From NCBI GenBank assembly GCA_964544295.1, contig CAZJBJ010000079.1, forward strand, positions 1-17,091: a stretch of 17,091 nt of DNA, given 5' to 3'. Under the pieces are notes generated by a model. The model saw only the letters and a program-made list of their open reading frames with translations, was not told where the DNA came from and ran no database searches. Source of the DNA: JAENVU01 sp964544295. Its GTDB lineage: Bacteria; Actinomycetota; Acidimicrobiia; IMCC26256; JAENVU01. The translations under genes were made by a program, and so were the position numbers. This document shows positions 1-7,281 of the stretch, piece by piece (position 1 is the first letter of the stretch; each line of letters starts with the position of its first letter).

Positions 1-702
1 GAACAGCGTGACGGTGGCCATCCCGGAGGTCAGGTGCTCGGCGATGCAGGCGGCGTAGAGCATCTCGCGGCCGCCGATCCCCATCGCGGGCAGGATGTAG
101 AGCCCGAGCGACGCGGTCTGCGCGCTGCCGAACGCCAGGAGCGCGCACCAGTCGAACTCGGGGTAGCTGCCCATGATCGACATCACGCCGTCGCCGAGTT
201 CGCGGGCGACTGCCATCCCCTTGGGTCCGTTCGCCGCGACCAGGATCGGCACCGGCGCGACCGGCAGATACCCCGCCGGAGGGATGAGCTTGGTGACCTT
301 GCCCTCCACGATCATCGACTCGCCGTTGAGGAGCCCCTTCACCTGCGCGATGTACGTGCGGGTCTCGGCCCAGGTGAGCGGCCGTTGCCCCATCGTCATC
401 CGCGCGGTGAACCCGGTGCCGATCGCGACGGCGAGCCGACCCGGCGCGAGCGCGGCCACCGTGGCGATCGCGCTCGCCTGGGTGACCGGATGACGCAGGT
501 TCGGGACGAGGACGCCAGGACCGATGCCGATGCGGCTCGTCTGCTCGGCGATCCGGGCGAGGTGCACCCAGACGTCGCCGTAGAGCGCGGGCGAGTCGTA
601 GAGCCAGACCCGCTCGTACCCGAGCGACTCCGCCAACTGCGCGTGCGCGACGACATCCGGTCCCGGGGGGAACGCGCACGAAACCTGGATGGCTGAACTC
701 AC
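1..702 (-). CDS. LLM class (luciferase-like) F420-type oxidoreductase, partial
   Basis: The first 234 residues are present and the gene runs off the left edge. Translation of the minus strand gives a bacterial-luciferase-like TIM barrel. The N-terminal part has LAESLGYERVWLYD (about residues 23-36), then RHPV (70-73) and APGRLAVAIGTG (86-97), and an AANGPKG strand-turn near 156-162 followed by AxELGDGVMS. These are hallmarks of the methylene-tetrahydromethanopterin reductase-like branch, whose members usually use coenzyme F420 as hydride carrier. The cofactor and substrate are inferred from the family only. The start is GTG at 702. Its GTGA overlaps the TGA stop of the upstream nitrilase gene, so the two are probably translationally coupled and belong to one operon. 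Family members are about 300-340 residues, so roughly a quarter to a third of the protein lies outside the window. Confidence 0.9.
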   Translation of the reverse strand, partial: MSSAIQVSCAFPPGPDVVAHAQLAESLGYERVWLYDSPALYGDVWVHLARIAEQTSRIGIGPGVLVPNLRHPVTQASAIATVAALAPGRLAVAIGTGFTARMTMGQRPLTWAETRTYIAQVKGLLNGESMIVEGKVTKLIPPAGYLPVAPVPILVAANGPKGMAVARELGDGVMSIMGSYPEFDWCALLAFGSAQTASLGLYILPAMGIGGREMLYAACIAEHLTSGMATVTLF

Positions 703-1517
703 GTCGGTGCTCCAAAGAGGTCGGGCCGGCGGTGATCACCGCTCGGCAGGGTCGTGCGGATACGGGTCTGGGCGTCGAGGTCGAGTTCGGCGGTGATCCA
801 GCAATCACGGTCCGGCGCGGTGGCCAGGACGATGCCCCAGGGGTCGACGATCATCGACCGGCCGTGCCAGTGCAGTTTCTCGTTCGAGCTCCCGCGCTGG
901 TTCGGCGCGATCACGAACACCTGGTTCTCGATGGCCCGCGCCCGCAGCAGCGGCTCCCAGTGGTCCTTCCCGGTCGCGGCCGTGAACGCCGAGGGCAGCA
1001 CGACCGTGTTCGCACCGCGGGCGAGGTGGGCGCGGAACAACTCGGGGAAGCGCAGGTCGTAACACGTCGCCATCCCGACGCGCAGCGAGCCGGCGTCGGC
1101 GACCACGACCTCGGACCCGGCGGTGATGGTGGCCGACTCCCGATGGACCGCCCCGGGCACGTCGACGTCGAACAGGTGGATCTTGCGGTAGGTCGCGACG
1201 ATCTCGCCCTGCGGGTCGACGAGACACGACGTGTTGTGGAGATGCTCGCCGCCGCGCGCACTCACCTCGACGATGCTGCCGGCGAGCAGCGTCATCCCGT
1301 GCCGCGCCGCGAGCCCGCGCGCCCATTCGATCGTCGGACCCGTGAGCGACTCGGCCCCGGACCGGAGCTCGCTCGCGCTCCCCCACCGGTTGAACAGTTC
1401 GGGGAGCGCGACGAAGGTCGCGCCGGCATCGACCGCGCCGACGATCAGTGACTCGGCGATCGCGAGATTGCGTTCCCGGTCCGGCGTGGAACCCATCTGG
1501 ACCGCGGCGACTCGCAT
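699..1517 (-). CDS. Carbon-nitrogen hydrolase (nitrilase superfamily, Nit-type amidase)
   Basis: 272 residues, the normal length for a single-domain Nit amidase. The Glu-Lys-Cys triad is complete: E40 in VALPELFNRWG, K112 in ATYRKIHLFD, and C152 in GMATCYDLRFPELFR. The later block TGKDHWEPLLRARAIENQ is typical of the Nit/omega-amidase branch, which hydrolyses small amides such as deaminated glutathione or alpha-keto acid omega-amides. The exact substrate cannot be told. There is no signal peptide, so it should be cytosolic. No Shine-Dalgarno sequence precedes the ATG; instead a TAGGGT hexamer ends 7 nt before it, which suggests a leaderless transcript. The stop overlaps the start of the luciferase-like oxidoreductase by 4 bp, so both are probably made from one mRNA. 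Confidence 0.95.
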   Translation of the reverse strand: MRVAAVQMGSTPDRERNLAIAESLIVGAVDAGATFVALPELFNRWGSASELRSGAESLTGPTIEWARGLAARHGMTLLAGSIVEVSARGGEHLHNTSCLVDPQGEIVATYRKIHLFDVDVPGAVHRESATITAGSEVVVADAGSLRVGMATCYDLRFPELFRAHLARGANTVVLPSAFTAATGKDHWEPLLRARAIENQVFVIAPNQRGSSNEKLHWHGRSMIVDPWGIVLATAPDRDCWITAELDLDAQTRIRTTLPSGDHRRPDLFGAPT

Positions 1518-1524
1518 GAATCTG

Positions 1525-1530
1525 ACCCTA
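1525..1530 (-). promoter_or_regulatory. Candidate -10 element of a leaderless nitrilase promoter
   Basis: On the minus strand TAGGGT is followed by 7 nt and then the ATG at 1517, placing transcription initiation at or next to the start codon. The same hexamer at the same distance precedes the DUF4395 gene. No good -35 hexamer is visible; that position falls in the loop of the hairpin at 1530-1574. Confidence 0.45.
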
Positions 1531-1574
1531 TCGGGCCGTCCTCATCATCACGGCGCTGATCAGGACGGCCCGAT
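1530..1574 (-). terminator. Perfect 13-bp hairpin after the lipase-like gene
   Basis: Arms ATCGGGCCGTCCT (1530-1542) and AGGACGGCCCGAT (1562-1574) are exact reverse complements around a 19-nt loop. The hairpin begins at the last base of the TGA stop of the large lipoprotein gene. No T-run follows on the minus strand, so it would be a hairpin-only terminator or an mRNA 3'-end stabiliser. Its distal end touches the candidate nitrilase -10 element. Confidence 0.6.
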
Positions 1575-3928
1575 CAGGCGGGTGGCGCGAGACAGGCCTG
1601 ACCGCCGCACGTGTCGACCAGCACGCCACCGGTGCGGAGGAACTCCGACTTCTGGAGTTGCGCGGCGGGCGTCCGACGGGGGAACTCGTGGGGGTCGTTG
1701 CCGTACGCGGGCTCGCTCGGGGCGAGGTTGGTGAGCGGGGGGTGCGGATTGCCGCTGTCCCAGTAGACGATCGCGGATCCGTTCCACGGGAGGAACGAGA
1801 TCGGCGTGATCCCCCAGAACGGGACGACGTCGGGGCTGCGACCCGGCGCGAGGCCGGGCAGCAGGATGCGGGCGCCGACGGTGCGGGCCGCGACCTCCGC
1901 CGTCACGTTCGCGACCTGGTGGTCACCGAAGGCGACGTCGTAGAGCACCTGGTGTCGAGGGGTGCCCGGGTAGGGGTCGTCGGTGATGTGCTGGGCGTAG
2001 CCGTTCGCCTCGGACCGGTCCCAGAGCATCTGCACCACCGAGAACCAGAGGATGCGGTCGAGCTCGTTCGGGTACGCCGGGTTGAGGATCTGCTTGTAGG
2101 TCTCGAAGTCCGAGCTGCGTTGCAGCAACGTCGAGTAGTTCATCCCCGGCACGCCGAGCACGGCCCGGGTGAAGTCGGTCGACACCGCGGTGAGGGCACC
2201 ACCGAGGATGCCCCCCTGACTGTTCCCGTCGTAGAAGACGCTGCCGTCGAGCACCGGGCTCGCGCCCGATCCCAGTCGGAAGGCGGGGTTCGCGGCGAAG
2301 CCGTTCGGGTCCTTCACCAGTCGCGCGAGGAACAACTGGTTGAGGAACCCCTGCTGGGTGCGGTCCGCGACCTTGGGGAAGTTGGAGACATCCTGCAGCG
2401 TCTCGACCGCCACGCCGATGTCCTCGTCGGCGAAGCCGCTCCACTTCGTCGCGCAGTAGACCATGCGATGGTCGTTCGCCATGGTGCGGACGTTGCCGGC
2501 GTTGACCTCACCCTGACTGCCGAGCAGTCCGTGCCCGTAGATCGCACCGCGCGCCGGGGTGACCGGATCGTTGCCGTCGACGCTGACCGACCGCGGGATG
2601 TTGCAGATGAACTGCGCCTCCAGGTTGCCGTTGCGCGCCGGCACCGCATCGGGGCCGGAGCCGGGCGCGTAGTGGAACCGGTTGCCGGGCGAGCCGTCGC
2701 CGGTGAGGTAGCTCGGGACGGTGAACGTGCCGATCACCCGCCGGAAGATGCGATCGTCGACGTTGTCGGTCACCGACGCCACGGTGAACCTCGGCGCGCC
2801 ACCGTTGAGCGACGCGAAGGCATCGTCACGGATGTGCAACATCCGTCCGGCCAGGTTGGTCTCGCTCGCCACGGTGAAGTCCCAGGCGAGATCGAGGTCC
2901 GCGCGCGCGACACCGGCGTGCTCGAGATCGCGGAACAGCGCGTCGAAGTGGGCGCGGCGGGACTCGATCGCCGGGGTGAACGTCGGGATGGCGTCCCGAT
3001 AGAGCGCGAACCCCCGCTCGGTCGGGATCGGCGACCCGCCGGCGGTGCGCAGGTTGCGCATCGCGACGATGAACCGATGCCCCTCGGGCAGGTTCTTCGC
3101 CACCCGCACGATGAGCGCCGGTTCGTTGGCCGGATCGGCCTGCGCGTCGAGCTCGGACCAGATCGGCCACCGCTCGCCCGTCGCCGCGTCGATGAGCACG
3201 ATGGGCTGGTCCGGTGCGAGCGAACGACCGATGTCGGTGATCGGCGCGGCACCGGAGACCCCGAGGTCGACCCCGGGCACGTAGGTGACGATCATCGCAC
3301 CGGGGCTGAACCCGTCGTTGCGGTTCCACTCGGTCGGGTCGATCGGCGCGCCGGCCGAGTTGGTCGGCATCGCCGCCGGGTCGAAGTGGACCCGGCGACC
3401 GGTCGCGCTAGAGGGATCGGCCACGGTGAAGAAGTCGTTCGGGAACGGCATCAGACACTTCTTGGTCGCGATGGGATCACAGCGACCCGCGGTGTCGAGG
3501 GCGACGCCCGGCTCCCACGAGATGCTCGCCCAACCACTCTCGCGATCACGACCGTCGTCGGTGTAGGCGCGGGCGCGGATCGTGACCAGGCCCGGCGTCA
3601 GGTCGGCGGCGTGGAGGGCGACCGTGCCCCCGGTCGCGTCCCGGTTGATCCGACTCCCGCTCAGCGTCGTGGACGACGTGGGCTCGGGCCAGCCGCTGAT
3701 GATCGAGATCTTGAGGGTGGCCGGATCGAGGCGGTCGTCGAGGCGCACGTCGACGGCGACCTCACCCGAGGCGGGGGCCTGACTCGCGTTGGTGGGCGCA
3801 ACGATGTGCACGCCCGACGGCTCGGCCGGTCCGTGACCCGGGAAGTACACGCCCGGGACGCGACAACCGGCCAGCACCGTCGCACCGACCACCGCCACCG
3901 TCGCCCATCGCCGTACGGAACCGATCAC
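1574..3928 (-). CDS. Secreted lipoprotein with alpha/beta-hydrolase (lipase-like) elbow, VolA/Pla-1-like
   Basis: 784 residues from GTG at 3928. This start is chosen because GGGGGAGG lies 4 nt upstream and because it opens directly into a lipoprotein signal: basic n-region, hydrophobic stretch, lipobox LAGC with Cys22. An Ig-like segment may follow (about 40-130). After it comes CLMPFPNDFF (FPND at 162-165), reminiscent of the N-terminal domain of VolA/Pla-1 extracellular lipases. The C-terminal half has an alpha/beta-hydrolase look: YGHGLLGSQGE around His466 as possible oxyanion turn, nucleophile elbow GNSQGG with Ser570, and GDHQV around 669-670 as a possible acid/His region. It is probably anchored outside the membrane and acts on lipids or esters. 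Substrate and catalytic competence are inferred. It stands alone, with its own promoter-like sequence and a hairpin at the stop. Confidence 0.88.
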   Translation of the reverse strand: MIGSVRRWATVAVVGATVLAGCRVPGVYFPGHGPAEPSGVHIVAPTNASQAPASGEVAVDVRLDDRLDPATLKISIISGWPEPTSSTTLSGSRINRDATGGTVALHAADLTPGLVTIRARAYTDDGRDRESGWASISWEPGVALDTAGRCDPIATKKCLMPFPNDFFTVADPSSATGRRVHFDPAAMPTNSAGAPIDPTEWNRNDGFSPGAMIVTYVPGVDLGVSGAAPITDIGRSLAPDQPIVLIDAATGERWPIWSELDAQADPANEPALIVRVAKNLPEGHRFIVAMRNLRTAGGSPIPTERGFALYRDAIPTFTPAIESRRAHFDALFRDLEHAGVARADLDLAWDFTVASETNLAGRMLHIRDDAFASLNGGAPRFTVASVTDNVDDRIFRRVIGTFTVPSYLTGDGSPGNRFHYAPGSGPDAVPARNGNLEAQFICNIPRSVSVDGNDPVTPARGAIYGHGLLGSQGEVNAGNVRTMANDHRMVYCATKWSGFADEDIGVAVETLQDVSNFPKVADRTQQGFLNQLFLARLVKDPNGFAANPAFRLGSGASPVLDGSVFYDGNSQGGILGGALTAVSTDFTRAVLGVPGMNYSTLLQRSSDFETYKQILNPAYPNELDRILWFSVVQMLWDRSEANGYAQHITDDPYPGTPRHQVLYDVAFGDHQVANVTAEVAARTVGARILLPGLAPGRSPDVVPFWGITPISFLPWNGSAIVYWDSGNPHPPLTNLAPSEPAYGNDPHEFPRRTPAAQLQKSEFLRTGGVLVDTCGGQACLAPPA

Positions 3929-3953
3929 GTTGCCTCCCCCGAGAAGAACGCGC

Positions 3954-3983
3954 AGCGTAGGACGCGCGCAGCGTGGCCGCCAA
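3954..3983 (-). promoter_or_regulatory. Candidate promoter of the lipase-like lipoprotein gene
   Basis: On the minus strand TTGGCG (3983-3978) and TACGCT (3959-3954) are separated by 18 bp. Transcription would start near 3947, leaving a short leader of about 19 nt that just holds the strong Shine-Dalgarno sequence GGGGGAGG before GTG 3928. The hexamers are only moderate matches. Confidence 0.4.
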
Positions 3984-4061
3984 CGACGGCGCACTCACCC
4001 TCCGTGTGCGTCGGACGAGTCCTGCCACAGACCGGGCACGGTTGTCGTGGTGTTTGTGACG

Positions 4062-4838
4062 CTACCGACCGCGCCAGACCGGCGGTCGGCCCTCGCGTGC
4101 CGCCTGCATTCCTTCCGCGGCGTCCTCGGTCGCAGCGACCACGCGCCGCATCGACTCGCCGAAGCGAACCGCGTCCTCCCACGGCAGGCGGGGGCCGCGG
4201 GCCGCGATCTCCTTCGTCGCGCGCTGGGCGAGCGGCGCCCGCGCCACCAGTCGCGTGGCGAGGCGATGCGCCGCGTCCATCAGGTCCGCCCGCGGCACGA
4301 CGCGCCAGACCAGGCCCATCTCCTTCGCGGCCGCGGCGTCGACCCGGTCGCCGGTCAGCAGTAACTCCATCGCGTTCGACCAGCCCACCCGCCCGGGAAG
4401 CCGCATGGCACCGACGATGGTCGGCACCCCGAGTCCCACCTCCGGGAACCCGAACTCGGCATCGTCGGCGGCGATGACGAAGTCGCAGCGCAGCACCGAC
4501 GTGAGTCCGTAGCCGAGGCAGTAGCCGGGCACGGCCGCGATCGTCGGCTTCCAGATCTCCATGCCGCTCTCGAACGAGTTGACCGTCGGGATCTCCCAGA
4601 ACGTGCCCGACCATTCGCCGACCGACCCGCGTCCGTCCTTGAGGTCGGCGCCCACACAGAACGCCCGGCCCGCCCCCGTGACGATGCCGACCCAGGCGTC
4701 CTCGTCGGCCCGGAACCGCTCCCAGGCCGCGTTCAGATCCTGGCGCAGCTCGCCGTTGATCGCGTTCAGTGCGTGGGGCCGGTTGTAGGTGATGGTGGCG
4801 ACGTGATCCACGCAGTCGTACAGGACGGTATCGGTCAT
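4062..4838 (-). CDS. Enoyl-CoA hydratase/isomerase (crotonase) family protein
   Basis: 258 residues, the usual crotonase length. The first oxyanion-hole block GAGRAFCVGADL (55-66) is intact, followed by a CoA-superfamily AAVPGYCLGYGL segment (101-112) and FGFPEVGLG (129-137). Aligned by motif to rat mitochondrial hydratase, E133 matches catalytic Glu164 but T113 stands where Glu144 is expected. Ordinary hydration of trans-2-enoyl-CoA is therefore doubtful, and isomerase, hydrolase or another crotonase reaction is possible. ATG 4838 is chosen because family homology starts there (MTDTVLYDCVDHVATITYNRP). No clear Shine-Dalgarno sequence is seen. The gene follows the SGNH hydrolase by 35 nt on the same strand, so it is probably cotranscribed with it. 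Confidence 0.92.
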   Translation of the reverse strand: MTDTVLYDCVDHVATITYNRPHALNAINGELRQDLNAAWERFRADEDAWVGIVTGAGRAFCVGADLKDGRGSVGEWSGTFWEIPTVNSFESGMEIWKPTIAAVPGYCLGYGLTSVLRCDFVIAADDAEFGFPEVGLGVPTIVGAMRLPGRVGWSNAMELLLTGDRVDAAAAKEMGLVWRVVPRADLMDAAHRLATRLVARAPLAQRATKEIAARGPRLPWEDAVRFGESMRRVVAATEDAAEGMQAAREGRPPVWRGR

Positions 4839-4873
4839 GGCCGCAGCATCGCGCGCTCGGGCCGCGCCCGCGA

Positions 4874-5671
4874 TCAGGCGAGCGCGAGCCGGGGCGGCGA
4901 CATCGGCCGCCGGTGTCCGAGCTGGTCGATGCGACGGACGGCCGCCTCGAGGTACGGACCGAGACCGTCCGCGAGACAGGCGTGGCCGGCCGCGTTCGGG
5001 TGGAACCGGTCGGCGGTGAAGAACTCCTCGCCGCGCGCGCGAAACGCCTGGTTGACCGCCGGGGTGACTCCGACATGGACCGCGCGCGCGGCTGGGTACA
5101 CGGCTCGAGCCTTGCGGCGCTCGTAGGCGGCGCCGCGCATGGCGAGCATGAACTTGAGCGCGGACGGGACCCGCGGGATCACCGACAGGTCCAACAACCC
5201 GCACACCAGGGTGACGATCCCGGCCCGATCGAGTGCGCCGATCACTGCGCGCACATCCCGTTCGAACTGGCCGAGCGGGGTCGCGTGGATGGCGTCGTTG
5301 GCGCCGATCGAGATCACCGCGACGTCCGGCGCGGCGTCGAGCACCGCGGGGAGCTGGTGCATGAACACGTCACCGATGCGCGAACCGCCGACTGCGTAGC
5401 GGGTCAGCTGGAGCCGGGTCTCGAGCCGGCTCGCGGCGCGGGCGACGAAGACCTCGCTCGGGTGATCGAGTCCGGGTCCGGTCAACGTGCTGTCGCCCAT
5501 CACCGCGACCCGGACCGGTTCGGTGTGCGAGTCGTCGGTACCGCCGTAGGTACCGGTCAGGTCCAGGTCGTCGAACTGTGGGAGCGGCGCGTTCGCGGCG
5601 CGATGGACCTGTGCCCACAGGCCTCCGACCAACGCCGGAACCGTCGCGATCGCCGCCCCCCTGGCTCGCAT
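4874..5671 (-). CDS. SGNH/GDSL-family hydrolase
   Basis: 265 residues from ATG 5671. The SGNH blocks are in order: block I VAVMGDST with nucleophile Ser61, AVGGSRIGD (94-101) with the block II glycine, block III ISIGANDA with Asn125, and block V DRFHPNAAGH with the Asp221/His224 dyad. This predicts an esterase or acylhydrolase; the substrate is unknown. The N-terminus has a short alanine/valine-rich stretch (residues 5-20) that could be a weak signal or anchor, but there is no lipobox. ATG 5671 was preferred because in-frame sequence further upstream does not resemble the family. A TTGACC hexamer lies upstream. It heads a probable two-gene unit with the crotonase-family gene 35 nt downstream. 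Confidence 0.93.
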   Translation of the reverse strand: MRARGAAIATVPALVGGLWAQVHRAANAPLPQFDDLDLTGTYGGTDDSHTEPVRVAVMGDSTLTGPGLDHPSEVFVARAASRLETRLQLTRYAVGGSRIGDVFMHQLPAVLDAAPDVAVISIGANDAIHATPLGQFERDVRAVIGALDRAGIVTLVCGLLDLSVIPRVPSALKFMLAMRGAAYERRKARAVYPAARAVHVGVTPAVNQAFRARGEEFFTADRFHPNAAGHACLADGLGPYLEAAVRRIDQLGHRRPMSPPRLALA

Positions 5672-5681
5672 AGAACCACTG

Positions 5682-5710
5682 ATCGTGACGATCTCCCCAC
5701 CAAGGGTCAA
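5682..5710 (-). promoter_or_regulatory. Possible promoter of the SGNH hydrolase gene
   Basis: On the minus strand TTGACC (5710-5705) is followed after 17 bp by CACGAT (5687-5682), about 10 nt before the ATG at 5671. The -35 match is good and the -10 match is poor. If real, the mRNA would be nearly leaderless. Confidence 0.3.
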
Positions 5711-5738
5711 TAGGCCACCCGACCCGACTCCAGCTGAT

Positions 5739-5787
5739 GCGCACCAACCGCAGCCGAGATCAGGAGTCTCGGTACGGAGTGGTGCGC
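5739..5787 (-). terminator. Long imperfect hairpin after the DUF7065-like gene
   Basis: Outer arms GCGCACCA (5739-5746) and TGGTGCGC (5780-5787), a middle CCG/CGG pair, and inner arms CCGAGA (5754-5759) and TCTCGG (5767-5772) stack around a 7-nt loop. It starts 25 nt beyond the stop of the DUF7065-like gene on the minus strand, where a terminator is expected. No U-tract follows. Confidence 0.5.
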
Positions 5788-5812
5788 GCAACCAACCCGG
5801 CGTCCCGGCGCA

Positions 5813-6757
5813 TCAGGATGTGGAGGGGAATGCGGGAGGCCAGTTGTATTCGGTCCAGCCGGTGCCGATGAGGCCGTCGGTGGTGGTGTAGCGGCACATG
5901 GCGCGGGGGAAGCGGGTCTCGCGTCCGTCGGGCGCGACGAGCAGGATCGGTGCATGGCCGACGGGTTCGGTGGTGAACGCGACCGGGCCGATCTGTTGAC
6001 GCGCCGCGGTCGGAATCTTCTCGGCGTCGATGTCGACCGAGTTCTCCACGACGGTGGCCGGGCTCAGGACCCCGCCGGGCGCGACGGTGTAGCCGGTCGC
6101 GAAGACGTCGAGGTCGGGGATGATCGACCGCGCCGCGTGGACGAAGGATCCGTCGGTGAACGCGCCCGAGGTCCAGTTCCAGGGGAAGAGCCACCAGTCC
6201 CGCACGCCCCACGAGTGGTCGCGTTGGCCACCGCAGTCGACGGCGATGGTCTCGTCGCCGATCGTGACGGTGCCGGTCACCCAGCTGGAGATCTCGTAGC
6301 GCGTGGTCATCGCGTACGGGAAGACCTCGGCGCGCGACTCCCACGTGAGGTCGAGCGTCACCGGGACTTGCTCACCGTCGAGCCCGTGGAACGCCTGCGC
6401 AGGATCGGGGAGGACGACGCCCGTTGCCGTGCTCGTGACCCGGAACTTCTCGAACGGTTCGATGGTCGTGATGGCGTACGCGGTGCCGTCGACCGACACG
6501 TCGAGAGCGTCGTCACCCTCGGGGCAGGGCATGTCGTGTTCGACGGTGAGCACGAGCGGGCGGTCCTTGCCGACCAACGCGATCCACCACCAGGCCTTCC
6601 CCTGATTCGGGTACAGCCCGAGGCGCACGTACCCGCCGTAGCTGCAATCGGCTGCGGCCCAGTCGAGGTACCAGGACTCGCCCCAGAACTCACCGTCCTC
6701 CACCGGATGCCGGCCTTCGTCGGCTGGAACCGGCACGAACACTTCGGGGTCGCTCAT
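5813..6757 (-). CDS. DUF7064/DUF7065-like protein (CrtC/lipocalin-like fold)
   Basis: 314 residues from ATG 6757, chosen because GGAGG lies 9 nt upstream. The protein has no signal peptide or membrane segment and is rich in aromatic residues. It contains FWGESWYLDW near the N-terminus and a central GGQRDHSWGVRDWW motif. That RDHSWG block is shared by actinobacterial DUF7064/DUF7065 proteins and resembles the motif of hydroxyneurosporene hydratase (CrtC)-type proteins, which act on hydrophobic isoprenoids. The family assignment comes from remembered motifs and is moderately sure; no reaction is assigned. It is the last gene of a probable operon, 23 nt after the SnoaL-like gene, and is followed by a hairpin. 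Confidence 0.85.
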   Translation of the reverse strand: MSDPEVFVPVPADEGRHPVEDGEFWGESWYLDWAAADCSYGGYVRLGLYPNQGKAWWWIALVGKDRPLVLTVEHDMPCPEGDDALDVSVDGTAYAITTIEPFEKFRVTSTATGVVLPDPAQAFHGLDGEQVPVTLDLTWESRAEVFPYAMTTRYEISSWVTGTVTIGDETIAVDCGGQRDHSWGVRDWWLFPWNWTSGAFTDGSFVHAARSIIPDLDVFATGYTVAPGGVLSPATVVENSVDIDAEKIPTAARQQIGPVAFTTEPVGHAPILLVAPDGRETRFPRAMCRYTTTDGLIGTGWTEYNWPPAFPSTS

Positions 6758-6780
6758 CGCCGACGCCTCCTTCGCATCGA

Positions 6781-7281
6781 TCAGTCCGGCGCCGGGAGCG
6801 AGCTGCGACCACCGGTGCCCCAGTAGGACGCGGTGAGTTGCAACCCGGAGCGCCCGCCCCGCGGCGAGAGTTCCTCCATCACGCGCTTGTACGCGGTGCG
6901 CAGGATCAGCCACTCGCCGTCGCGCTTGACGTAGTCGTCGGTGTAGAACGCGGCACCGCGGATGTCGAGTTCCCATTGGGTGTCGATCACCCAGTCCTCG
7001 AGCGCCCAGATCCCGGTCGCGGTGTCGGCGCCGGTCAGGGTGATCTCGGGGTGGTGCGCCTTGTGCGAGGAGAGGAACGTCTCGCGCCCCATCGACTTGC
7101 GGAAGAACTCGATGATCGCGTCACGCCCGTCGTACGCGTAGGCGCCGGCGCTGTACGCGCAGGTGGCCTCGGGCACGAACAGCGTGGTCATCTCGTCCCA
7201 CATCTTCAGGTCGAGGAACCGGAAGTACCGGTACTTCACCTGTTTGATCGCCTCGATCTCGACCAGGTCGTCGGGAGTCAT
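6781..7281 (-). CDS. SnoaL-like / NTF2-fold family protein
   Basis: 166 residues. The opening VEIEAIKQVKYRYFRFLDLKMWDEMTTLFVPEA, read in segments, is the standard first helix pair of SnoaL_4-type cone-shaped barrels. HHPEITLTG and AFYTDDYVKRDGEWLI match the following strands. The fold hosts cyclases, dehydratases, isomerases and non-catalytic binders of hydrophobic ligands, so the role is open. AAGGAGG lies 10 nt before ATG 7281. The start codon overlaps the stop of the upstream PLP decarboxylase as ATGA, which implies translational coupling. The DUF7065-like gene follows after 23 nt, so these three proteins are likely made together. The C-terminal 25 residues are glycine/serine-rich and probably disordered. 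Confidence 0.92.
   Translation of the reverse strand: MTPDDLVEIEAIKQVKYRYFRFLDLKMWDEMTTLFVPEATCAYSAGAYAYDGRDAIIEFFRKSMGRETFLSSHKAHHPEITLTGADTATGIWALEDWVIDTQWELDIRGAAFYTDDYVKRDGEWLILRTAYKRVMEELSPRGGRSGLQLTASYWGTGGRSSLPAPD

Noticed and set aside
3929..3994. A 22-residue N-terminal extension of the lipase-like lipoprotein from an upstream ATG
   Set aside because: It is Arg-rich, would bury the signal peptide and would run through the Shine-Dalgarno sequence and the likely promoter -10. GTG 3928 with GGGGGAGG and the lipobox at Cys22 is far better.
1658..4477. A 939-codon open frame on the plus strand opposite the lipase-like and crotonase-family genes
   Set aside because: Its translation is extremely rich in Arg, Gly, Val and His with no motif, as expected for the antisense frame of high-GC genes. 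The minus strand has clear families with signals and motifs.
4839..5204. N-terminal extension of the crotonase-family gene up to 5204
   Set aside because: The extension overlaps the SGNH hydrolase coding region in another frame and has no family similarity. Crotonase homology starts at ATG 4838.
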